Source: Ischnura elegans
Lineage: Eukaryota > Arthropoda > Insecta > Odonata > Coenagrionidae
Length of the DNA stretch: 64,000 nt
Assembly (NCBI RefSeq): GCF_921293095.1
Contig: NC_060253.1
Location: forward strand, 84,515,908 to 84,579,907
Reading direction: 5' to 3'
Shown here: positions 47,140-56,910 of the stretch, one piece after another
How the letters are laid out: every line of letters begins with the position of its first letter
How positions within the stretch are numbered: position 1 is the first letter of the stretch
Made by a program: the position numbers and the translations under genes
The notes under the pieces: generated by a model
Databases searched by the model: none
What the model was told of the DNA's origin: nothing
The model's input: only the letters and a program-made list of their open reading frames with translations

Positions 47140-47285
47140 TGTGGCTCCGTTTTTAAATATGGCGGTGAATTCGCGTGCGCATTGTAAGGAATGTCTTTTG
47201 TGCAGTGTGCGGTGTCGTTTATTACGTTTTTAGATTTACTGAAATTTTCCAAAATGCCTTAAGTGCAATATCTCGAAAGGTGTAC
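47140..47285 (-). repeat. Interspersed repeat, inverted partner of 39062-39215
   Basis: See the partner copy; same text in opposite orientation. Confidence 0.55.
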
Positions 47286-47519
47286 ATTACAACAAATGGC
47301 TGAAAAAATTATTATTCTAAGAACTCATTTTAGTAGCAATCCGAGCAACCATACAGAAACGCATATCGGACAGACAAACATATATCCTATTTTAAATATT
47401 TATATAGATATTTGCGTATGGTAATATTTTTCGTAAATTATATTTAGTATGGTAAGATTTCCACCCTGTAATGTAGATGAATGAGAAATACACAAAAGGG
47501 GGCATCCTAAATGTACCTC

Positions 47520-48175
47520 TACATCTACATAATACCCCGCAAGCCGCCTAAAAGGCGTTTGGCAGGGGGTGTTAGGACATCAGCCATTTACAAATAATAA
47601 CGAAGTGCTCAAACGAAGTTGGGACTAGTGTTTATTAAAGTCCTTTATGGTTCAGGGAAAAAACAAACTTCCATATCTATCCGTTCGGCAAAACATCTCT
47701 CTTAATTTAGCGCTTCTATCGGACCTGGAAATATGGTGTGGCTCTAATATTATGTTCTCCGTGTCGCTCTCAAAGATATCCATTCTCAATTGTCCAGGTA
47801 ATCTGAGCCTAGCGCGCAGCCTCCGAGTCTCCAGCGGTTCCCAGCCTAATTCGCTTAACATCTGGGTAACGCTGTCTGTACGCCCGTACCTAGCAGTTTT
47901 TGAGGAAACGCGCAGCTTTCCCTTGTATTTTATTCAGTTCGCGGATTAAGTCTTTCTGCACCGGATCCCATACGCTCGCTGCATATTTAAGGTGCGGTCG
48001 GACGAGTGCGAAATAGCACCTTTCTTTTACTTTCTCATCCAAAAATCTTCCCGCAATACGCTTGACGAATCCTAATTTCTTCAGGGCTATGCCGCCAATA
48101 TTCCTTATATGTGTTCCCCGCGAGAGGTTCGAGGTTATCGTAACTCCGAGGTACTTCACTTCGTCTGTTGCCTTT
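47520..48175 (-). pseudogene. LINE family 3, reverse-transcriptase C-terminal part and 3' end
   Basis: The minus strand reads MKYLGVTITSNLSRGTHI, then LGFVKRIAGRF, CYFALVRPHLKYAASVWDP and INKIQGKAARF-like text. After a frameshift near 47880 it continues LSELGWEPLETRRLRARLRL to the stop at 47652. The 3' region ends in GCCGCCTAAAAGGCG-like text and CTACATCTACAT. This is the usual C-terminal block of arthropod LINEs. Confidence 0.75.
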
Positions 48176-49149
48176 CAGGTAATACCATCCACAGCATAAA
48201 CATGGTTATAGTTTGGACGATTGCCGTAAGAAATTTACCGATATTCATTTTCTTAGATTAATTTCGTCGAGTGATCACACACTGCTCGCTTAGTATGAGG
48301 GAGCTTTACTCTCACCTATCCCAACCACCCTTAGGGTTGAATCAGTTAATGAATGTCGAATGAGAACCACGCGGTAGCAGCTATCGCATAAACGTTTGAT
48401 AATATTTTACTTTCTGGGCTGCTGATTCTGGGTTCGACTTAGAGGTGAAGCCTTCGAATACCCCATTCAAAAATCTTTCAAATGTGAGTTCTCCCGCTTC
48501 CCTGAATGTGTTAATGACACGCCTGCGGCGTAGTCTGGGGGGAGCGCTACCCTAACCTACCCCCGTCATCCACACTATCCTTCCGCTTGAAAACGTGATC
48601 TCTGAGTGGGCGACAACAAATGGTAGACTCTATTAAATGAGAAATATCATTATAAAGGCTCCTTTTGCTCGTCTTTTTCAAAATCACGCATCTCACCATT
48701 TTTAATGAGCCAAGTTTTTTCTATAAATTCGGGAAATATTTTTTCCGAGTTTTTCCTAGTATACTTTAGCTCATATATTTTTCACGGTTTTACCATAACG
48801 AATTATTTCTTTATTAGATTAAATTAGAAAAACATCAATTATAAACTTATGGTTTACATTAGGCATTTGCTATTGCTCCTCTTTACGGAGCTATATTCTA
48901 TTAAAATTGTTGAACATCTAATAGCGCAACATCAGATCAGGCGTTTTTATACACATAATAGGGAGGAATAAAACGTCTTAACCTCAGGGCAAATTCAGGC
49001 TGAAGGCAAAAAGGAAGAAGATCACCATTTATCGCGACCAGGGAAGAAATGAGCATAAGAGGATATGAAGTAGAAGATTAAAACACTTCGACAGAGGGAT
49101 AGATGAAGCACTTGCGTTTCGGGGTACGTAAATTCCAACGAGAAGAAAT
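48176..49149. other. Non-coding stretch, nothing recognised
   Basis: AT-rich; no gene or repeat assigned. Confidence 0.4.
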
Positions 49150-49710
49150 CATCCATTCTGGTCAAGCGTATTGTGGGAAGATTTTCGGATGAGAAAGTAA
49201 AAGAAAGGTGCTATTTCGCTCTCGTCCGACCGCACCTTGAATATACAGCGAGAATATGGGATCCGGAGCAAAAAAACTCAATCCGCGAACTGAATAAAAT
49301 ACAAAGTAAGTCTGCGCGGTTCGTCAATAACTGATACGGGCGTACAGACAGCGTTACCCAGATGTTAAGCAAATTAGGCTGGGAGCCGCTGGAGACTTGG
49401 AGGCTGAGCGCTAGGCTTAGATTGCTTGAGCAATTGAGAATGGATATCTTTAAGAGCGACACGGATAACATAATATTAGAGCCACACTTTACATATTTCC
49501 AGGTCCGACAGAAGCGATACATTAAGAGAGATGTTTTGTCGAACGGATACATAATATGGGAATTCTTTTTTCCCCCGAACCATAAAGGACTTTAATAAAT
49601 GCTAGTCGTAATTTCCTTATAGCACTTCATTTTTATGTGTAAACGGCTGGTGTCCTAACACCCCTGCTAAACGCCTTTTAGGCGGCATGCGGGGTATTAT
49701 GCAGAATTAG
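49150..49710 (+). pseudogene. LINE family 3, second copy in opposite orientation
   Basis: The plus strand reads ARIWDPEQKNSIRELNKIQ, then after a stop LSKLGWEPLETWRLSARLRL and FFPPNHKGL. The same 3' end follows (ACGCCTTTTAGGCGGCATGC, GGGGTATTAT). With the minus-strand copy at 47520-48175 it forms a head-to-head pair about 1 kb apart. Confidence 0.75.
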
Positions 49711-49821
49711 ATGAATAGAGAATAAAAAATATAAATACAATAAGGCAAACTCTAGACGATGGCAGAGCTGTGGTGCAATATTTCTGAAATGGACATAATT
49801 CACTCAGGTTTTATACTGTGT

Positions 49822-50464
49822 AATAGGGTGGTTTCCTATTATTTTTTACTACCTAAATCTAAAGATTATTACTCCGGAGAACGCACATCACGCTTTTAGA
49901 TTTTTAAATGACGATATCTATTTTTCGCGATTAAATGAAAAGTGAAAATTTTCAAGCGCGCGAAAACGCGACGGCTAAGTATGAATGCTGGGAAAAGCCC
50001 GGGTGACTTCATTCTGGTTCCGGCTTCCGCCGCGTGAGGTGACCTTGGGGCGAGACTTCGAGCGCTAATACGACGCAGGCTGCTACCAGGTAGCGCTTGG
50101 CTTAAATAAGGATTATTAATAGCTTATCCAACGAAGAAAACTTTTCGACCTTAGGCAGTTTTAATATGTGATTATTAAGACATGTTTCCCTGAGCTCTGT
50201 GCCTCATGCATGTATTGGTAATCTCTGACGATGTAAAACTCCTATCTACTCGTATAGAAACTAGGTCCCTGTGACGTCACGTGGAGTGGCATCGCATGGG
50301 CGTCAATCTGGCTTTTTTCAAATGCGGTTAAAATTGACCATTGCCATTCGTCTAAACTGGGATTTCTAAAACTAAATAATTTGTATGTTATGAATACACT
50401 AATGGTGGGTAAGGAATCGCAATCAATGCCTTTCGTTTTCTTTCATGAAGGAAACTACCCTATT
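49822..50464 (-). mobile_element. MITE family 1, copy 4, complete
   Basis: Both termini are present (AATAGGGTGGTTTCC and GAAACTACCCTATT). In reverse orientation it aligns along its length with copy 1. Confidence 0.8.
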
Positions 50465-50487
50465 TTTCAGTCATGATGATGGAAAAC

Positions 50488-50763
50488 GGCACTGGTTTAG
50501 CAATTGGATAAATCTTCTTGGGTTTCCCATTGGGTGAGTTGCTTGTAGGCCGAAATTTCATTGGTTGCCTCTTCCATCATTCTTATGGCACAGCATCCGA
50601 AAATGTTGCCGAAAATCCGAAAAAAAACATCCGAAAATGTTCTTACAAAGCGGTTTGTTGGCACTGAACAGATCGCTACATAATAAGGCACCATTTTCGG
50701 ATTAAAAGGCAACTCACCCGGTGGAAACCCCGAGAAAATTTATCCAATTGCTAAATCAGTGCC
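50488..50763. mobile_element. 276-bp MITE with about 54-bp terminal inverted repeats
   Basis: The ends GGCACTGGTTTAGCAATTGG and, inverted, GGCACTGATTTAGCAATTGG continue as inverted repeats through the GGGTGAGTTGC text. The interior has short internal repeats of CATCCGAAAATGTT. No coding capacity. Confidence 0.75.
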
Positions 50764-51027
50764 TTTTTCTTTATTTCTAACAATGCGTATCTCAAAATTT
50801 GGCCGGTATGAGTAAATACTGCTAATACTGTCAATAAAAAATGAAATTCACGCAGAAAACAACTCTTTGTTTGCAAATGGGTGCTTCTTCTTAAGTTTTA
50901 TGTATTTTTTGTTCTTTAATTTAAATTAAAATTATATGCAATTAAAAAAATAAATCGTTTTTCTTTTTTGCTGTCCTGAAAATTCGCTATTTTTCAGTTA
51001 CGTGTTGTTAGAACTTAGACATCGATA
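50764..51027 (-). mobile_element. Second copy of the 258-bp MITE
   Basis: It aligns with the reverse complement of 7585-7842: the GTTTGCAAATG, TTTTTTGCTGTCCTGAAAA and TTGTTAGAACTTAGACATCG blocks. The right terminus is present and the left one is eroded. Confidence 0.65.
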
Positions 51028-51063
51028 TTGGTTTAGTAATTTTACACATCAGTAGCGGATATA

Positions 51064-52014
51064 CAGGTCGTATCCAGAAGTAGTAGGACTGTTTTTTTTT
51101 CGCACGGGCAGAAAGATTCAGGGGGGTTCTGCAAGACCGGATGTTGTGGGGGGGATCCTTGGGAACAGATTTTGATGTGTGGCATTCACCTGTGTGCATT
51201 AGTTGAGTGTGGACTACTGTTTTCGTGACCTCCTGTTTTGACGCCTCGTCGTTGGTTGCGATGGAGCAAAATTTAGAGTAGCGGTACGTCATCAAGTTTT
51301 GCTACAAACTAGGAAAATCGGCAACCGAAACCAAGAAAATGCTTACGTAGGTCTACAAGGAGGATACCATGAGCCGTTCCTCGATATTTGATTGGCACAA
51401 GTTGTTTCGGGAGGGCAGGGAGGTCGTCGAGGACGACCAACGCGCCAGACATCCGTCAATCTCGAAATCGAAAGTGAAATCGATGTTGATTGCATTTTTT
51501 GACCGTCCTGGAATTGTCCATAAGGAGTTTGTACTTCCTGGACATACTGTAAATGCAATATTTTACGTGGAAGTGCTCACATGGATGCGAAATCGGATCA
51601 CACGCGTGCGACCAGACCTGGTGGAGAATTGGAAGCTCCACCACGACAATGCACCGTGCCACGGCGCGTGGATTATGAGGGATCTCATGGTCAAATTCGG
51701 CGTTTCCACGTTGGCTCAACCTCCCTACATCCCTGATGTGGCACCACAGGAATTCTTCCTGTTCCCTAGGATCAAGAGGCACCTCAAGGGGCATCGTTTT
51801 GATGAGTTGGAAGAGGTCGAAGCGGCGACGACGAGGGCGCTGAACAGCATCCCGGAGGACGACTTCCGGAAGGCCTTCACGACCTGGAAGACTCGCTACA
51901 AGGAGTGTGCGGATGCCCAAGGGGCCTATTTTGAAGAGTACTGAGTCGATGTGTCAAAATGTTCAATAAATAAATTTTAAAAAATCAGTCCTACTACTTT
52001 TGGATACCACCCTG
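51064..52014 (+). mobile_element. mariner element, non-autonomous (internally deleted)
   Basis: Inverted terminal repeats of about 28 bp (CAGGTCGTATCCAGAAG at the left; inverted CAGGGTGGTATCCAAAAG at the right) are each flanked by TA, the target duplication expected of Tc1/mariner elements. At 951 bp it is shorter than the usual 1.3 kb. Confidence 0.88.
51260..51944 (+). pseudogene. mariner transposase with internal deletion and stops
   Basis: The frame starts MEQNLE then a stop, then KFCYKLGKSATET, another stop, and from 51369 an open run: SRSSIFDWHKLFREGRE (helix-turn-helix region), a jump directly to KVKSMLIAFFDRPGIVHKEF, then HHDNAPCHGAW, PPYIPDVAPQEFFLFP and IKRHLKGHRF. The segment between the DNA-binding region and KVKSML, which normally carries the first catalytic Asp, is gone. 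The usual final CDFFLFP catalytic Asp reads QEFFLFP. The encoded protein cannot be an active transposase. The family is certain; the subfamily is not assigned. Confidence 0.85.
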
Positions 52015-52016
52015 TA

Positions 52017-52744
52017 GAAAAATAACTCGGGGGTATGGGGTCGCATAAAATATCTTGAGCTACCTTTACTTTTATCGTAATGAAAAAGTAATCAAGTCAC
52101 GTGCAAAGTTTAACAAAGTTTTATTCAAATTATGCTCACACGCGTATACAGTAGGAAGCTATCTCACGATAAAAAAGTTACGACTGTGGTTCGGGAATGT
52201 TCGGCAATGCGGGCGGCCCCACAAGGGGGGGGGCACTGACCCCCGTATGTATTCGCCACTGGTCCACATTTTAGTGAAATTTTCACCGACCATCGATTCA
52301 TCGTTTCATTTCGGTTCATTCGCAAGATGTCGAAAATAAGAAAATGTACCGCCATTAAAACATACACATGTTACAGTAAAGATCACTTTTGAATTGGAGC
52401 GTAAATTTTTCACGCCATATGATGCATGTGATACGTACTCACTGGTGTTGGTGCTAGCAACCAGGTATGCCGACTTACAAAAAATATTGGGGAAGGGGGG
52501 GGGCAAACCGGGGATCTTGCCCCGGGAAATTTTATAAGTAGTTAGTTTTGAGGTTTTTAAGCATTTTATAATGGTCATATAATTAACATTAGAATCCTGA
52601 TAACTCGAATCTCGATATCTGGATACTTCGGGGAAAATCGAAAAGCCTGGCAGTTTTTTTCCTCAAACCCATAACGAATTTTTGAGCGGGCTCGGGCAGA
52701 TTCAGGCCCCATGGAATCGGCGCCACTGCTAGCAACCTGCTATC
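52017..52744. other. Non-coding stretch, nothing assigned
   Basis: Contains G-rich runs (52225-52235, 52490-52503) and text such as GCGCCACTGCTAGCAACC that resembles ends of other repeats. No gene seen. Confidence 0.35.
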
Positions 52745-52921
52745 TTCCATTATTCACGGGGATCGGGTTGTTTCGATGGCTAGAGTGGCTTCTTGGCTTC
52801 TCAACCCGTGGGCTCGGGTTCATCTCCCGGCGGTGGCAGTGGATATGAAACCCTAGGGCGGGCTCGCCGGTTACTCTTCTGTTGGCAGGGTCTGGAAGCG
52901 TTAGCTCTGCACCTCACAAGG

Positions 52922-55900
52922 AACATTAACGGAGTGTAACGCCCACTTTTGCTTCAAACTTTGCACATTTGTAGATTAATGCAAAAAAATGAAATGTGTG
53001 AAATTTCCCGTGCCCTCGTGACCTGAGAGTCGAGATATCAGCGATCAAAGATGCCCGATTCGTCAATTCGCCGCCCGTCAGGGGGAAGGCATGCCGGCAA
53101 TTGGCCCACTCCTCGCCGGGCCTCGACCCAGCCGCCCGGTGAGCGGCCAGCGATGCGATGCGAGCTATATTTCGTCTTCGGCGGAGTCTCACGCCCCGGC
53201 GAATCGCTTTTGTTTTCTGTTAGTCTTTCTGTATTTCCGATTTTACCTGATCCTTATGGAGCATCGGATTGATGGGAAAATTGCTCTGCATTTAGTTATA
53301 ATATATAGTATCACTTTGAAACGCGGAAACTTCGGAATGATACTATAACCCGGAGTAATTCGCGATAAGAATTTATGCTTCATCTTTCTGCCCGTAAATG
53401 CGCAAAGGAAACGAGATAGGGGGCATGTTTCTTTCAAACTTTTAAGGGGAAACCCAAAATAAGCAACAAATGGAATACGTCAACAGCCTAGGCCTCTCGG
53501 AGACGAGACGGGAAAAACCCCATCCGTATGAATGGATGGAATCCCTTGCCCTTTGGTGGGAGGTCGGCAAATCTATTGTATTTCTAAAGGGCGTACGTAG
53601 ATTCGTAGATTTTTCGCTTCTGGAAACGGCTGCATCCTCGACCATTTCAGGTACTGTCATAAAATAACCCAAACATTTCCCGTCTCCTCGAACAAAATAT
53701 AAACACCAGTAGAGATGGAAAACAGCGAGGAATTGGAGTTTTGTCAGTTCTACTTCATCTTTTGGATTGTTCAGAAGCATACGGTTATCTCCAGCACTCT
53801 CTCTGCTCTTGTATTGTGGATTGAGCAAAAACGATCTGATTGCTGTTTTTAATAGTATAATATAGCTTTCAACATCGTTCGGGTAATTATAATGGCTGAG
53901 GTGATAAACCCATTGAACGTTTTGAGTTTGATGAGAAGTAAATTTTTGGATACTCTCTCTTTTTCGGAGACCACTGTGGAAGAAATTGATCTGGCGGAAA
54001 AGCTCACAGGTAAGTGTTTTATGATAATTAAACGATGAAATTATTATGCTAACAGTCAGTTACTTGCTTCTCTAATTTATTTATAATTATATTGTGTAGT
54101 AAAAATATGTTATAATATATGTGTTGCAGCGATATTGAAATCCCGTGCAGAAGATGGTGAATACGATTGGGAGGTCGAAGATGATCTTGTATTTGACGAT
54201 GACAATGAGAGGAATGAGGAAACTGTGGAGGGGTTTGAAGAAAGTAGCAGTGATTCGGAGAGGGATGAGGATATTTCTCCAACATCTCCTTCTTCTTCAA
54301 CATCATACGATGTTTCCCCTATGAAGGAACCGAGATTAGAACCATCAATGCTCCAAAAAAAATGGCAGTTGACTTTTGGAAGTCAGGGAAAAAGGGCAAC
54401 TTGCGACTAGAGACAGTTCGGCACAACTTCCGCTTCGTAACTAGCCGAACTCAACTTCATCGATATGAGAGGCAGATAATAGAAAGCGGAGCCTTAAATG
54501 AAAAGTATAAATCTATCCGGGAAGCTCTTCTCACCCGCTTCAAGACCGCCAAAGAGAATAATATAGTTATAAATGACCGAGATTTGCGGAGGTGGGCAAT
54601 TGAGGAAAATAGTCAACTGGATACCCCAATCACAAACTTTAAATGCACTCCTCCGTGGCTTTGGAAGTGGAAGAAGCATAACAACATTGTTTCTCGCAAG
54701 GTTACGCGAGTTGTTTCCAAGAAGCATTCCTTGGAACAACATAGTGTTTCAGAAAAGGCCAGAGAGTTCGTGACGGAGGATAAGGATTTAATTAGTAATA
54801 CTACAAATGGTAGTGTGCAAGTTTTAAATACTGACCAGAGTGGTTTTAAAAAGGAAATGCATTCCGGGCGCACTCTGGAATTTCGAGGGGTGAAAGTGGT
54901 AGAATCAGTGGCCCAGAGTTTACATGCAACCACTCATTCTTACACTATTCAACCGACTATTTCAATGGATGGTGAGCTCCTCTCCCCTCTACTTATCTGC
55001 TTGCAAGAGAAGGATGGCAAATTCCCCGCACGCGCGGACATTTTTCAAGCCGCCAATGTTCATTGCGTTGCATCAACTTCAGGATTGTTAACCAAAAACA
55101 TTTTGATGGAAGAGTATTTCGGGCAGGTTCTTTCCCCAGCAATACGTAATGAATTTATGTATGAATATGTAATTATATGTATTTATGAATGAATTATTAC
55201 TATGTATATATCTTTGTGAAAATTAACAGTATGGAAATAAACATGTTTTAACTGAACTGAACAATCCACAAAATTCGTAAATCTATAATCCTCTCACGTT
55301 ACGGCCATTGGAACTCTCTTGGGCCTTGACCGTCCCGAGGATATTCCATGGGGAGCTCGGTGCACCGGAATGCAGAGTCATCAGTCTGAACGTATCAGTC
55401 AATTAGGTGAGTTTTGGTTGTCCATTCCCCATACAATAGATTTGCCGACCTCCCACCAAAGGGCAAGGGATTCCATCCATTCATACGGATGGGGTTTTTC
55501 CCGTCTCGTCTCCGAGAGGCCTAGGCTGTTGACGTATTCCATTTGTTGCTTATTTTGGGTTTCCCCTTAAAAGTTTGAAAGAAACATGCCCCCTATCTCG
55601 TTTCCTTTGCGCATTTACGGGCAGAAAGATGAAGCATAAATTCTTATCGCGAATTACTCCGGGTTATAGTATTATAGTATCATTCCGAAGTTTCCGCGTT
55701 TCAAAGTGTTGCTATATATTATAACTAAATGCAGAGCAATTTTCCCATCAATCCGATGCTCCATAAGGATCAGGTAAAATCGGAAATACAGAAAGACTAA
55801 CAGAAAACAAAAGCGATTCGCCGGGGCGTGAGCCTCCGCCGAAGACGAAATATAGCTCGCATCGCATCGCTGGCCGCTCACCGGGCGGCTGGGTCGAGGC

Positions 55901-56096
55901 CCGGCGAGGAGTGGGCCAATTGCCGGCATGCCTTCCCCCTGACGGGCGGCGAATTGACGAATCGGGCATCTTTGATCGCTGATATCTCGACTCTCAGGTC
56001 ACGAGGGCACGGGAAATTTCACACATTTCATTTTTTTGCATTAATCTACAAATGTGCAGTTTGAAGCAAAAGTGGGCGTTACACTCCGTTAATGTT
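52922..56096 (+). mobile_element. 3.2-kb DNA transposon with terminal inverted repeats of about 660 bp
   Basis: Left arm 52922-53580 and right arm 55432-56096 are nearly identical in reverse complement, from AACATTAACGGAGTGTAACG at the tips to the TACAATAGAT at the inner ends. A DDE transposase gene lies between them on the plus strand. One visible difference is a short duplication in the right arm (about 55665-55680). No clear target duplication was found. Confidence 0.88.
53892..55192 (+). pseudogene. pogo/CENP-B-like DDE transposase, spliced, frameshifted and truncated
   Basis: Exon 1 (53892-54009) starts MAEVINPLNVLSLMRSKF; an intron with GTAAGT and TTGCAG borders follows; exon 2 starts at 54130 in frame. 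An acidic stretch (VEDDLVFDDDNE) leads to an A8 run (54353-54360), where the frame must shift by one. The protein then reads a CENP-B-like helix-turn-helix region (WAIEENSQLD, CTPPWLWKWKK) and the start of the DDE domain (LNTDQSGF with the first Asp, SMDGELLSPLLICLQEKDG). It stops at 55192, before the second and third catalytic acids. It is therefore a non-autonomous relic. Superfamily assignment rests on the helix-turn-helix and the D-x-SGF motif. Confidence 0.65.
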
Positions 56097-56910
56097 GTCA
56101 GAAGGGGGGAGGACTGGAAGGAAAAAGGAAGGAGGCGTCGCCGCGATAGGAGCCCAACGACGCCTCCTGGGAGGGGATAGGAAAGGAAGGGATGGGACGA
56201 GGAATCCCGCACCGTCACAAAGGCGGGCGGGTCCTACCATCAGCGAAACCAGGCAATAGCCATTGCTATCCTAACGATTTTGGAGGATTATCCTATTAGG
56301 AAGAATAATCCAACGATCAAATCGTTAGATTCCTGGCAGTGGCAGTGGGTTCGGGGTTCCCAGGGCGGGCCCCGCGAGGATACAACTCGAGGACCGGGAA
56401 CCAAGTCTGAGACTTATACGCCCGTGCCTCTCGAGAGGGGATGGACAGACAGGAAAAAAAAGGATTGGAGGCATCGCCGCGATGAGAGCCCGACGACGCC
56501 TCCAGGGAAAGGACGGGGAAGGAAGGAAGGGACGAGGAATCCTGCACCGTCACAAAGGCGGGCAGGTCCTACTACTAACGAAACCAAGCTATACGCAATT
56601 AATATGCTACCAATTTTAGTAGATTTTCCTATGAAGAAGAAAAATCTATCGATCAAATCGGTAGATTCCTGGCAGTGGCAGAGAATTTTCAAAGACTGGC
56701 CTGCTTGATTATTGTGTGGAGGACATTTCAAGCGCAACACTCCGTCCGTCAGATAAGAAGTTAAGCCATGGTCCCCTTGGCGCCTTTCGTTGAGGGAAAG
56801 GCTAGGCCTTTCCGAGGCCGGGTATCTCTCCGCTTTTTCTTCCATTCTCTTCCCTTATGTCGCAAATGACCTAAGCTGTCGGCGCTCTCCTCCAATTACC
56901 ATACCACCAT

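Larger units (their letters stand above)
52755..56910 (+). repeat. Composite SINE with tandem body units, split by a 3.2-kb transposon
   Basis: A tRNA-like head (A box about 52775, B box CGGGTTCATCTCCCG about 52815) is followed by body text up to 52921. After the transposon, two further body units run in tandem (56127-56345 and 56466-56685, period about 340 bp, sharing CGTCACAAAGGCGGGC and ATTCCTGGCAGTGGCAG). The family-1 SINE 3' end closes the array (56690-56910). The open frames across it are only by-products of the repeat. Confidence 0.6.

Noticed and set aside
53051..53272. Pro/Arg-rich frame repeated at 55748-55969
   Set aside because: It is the same segment of the two terminal inverted repeats of the 3.2-kb transposon, not a gene pair.
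56280..56845. Open frames of about 140 codons on both strands
   Set aside because: They are by-products of the tandem SINE units and are read equally well in both directions.
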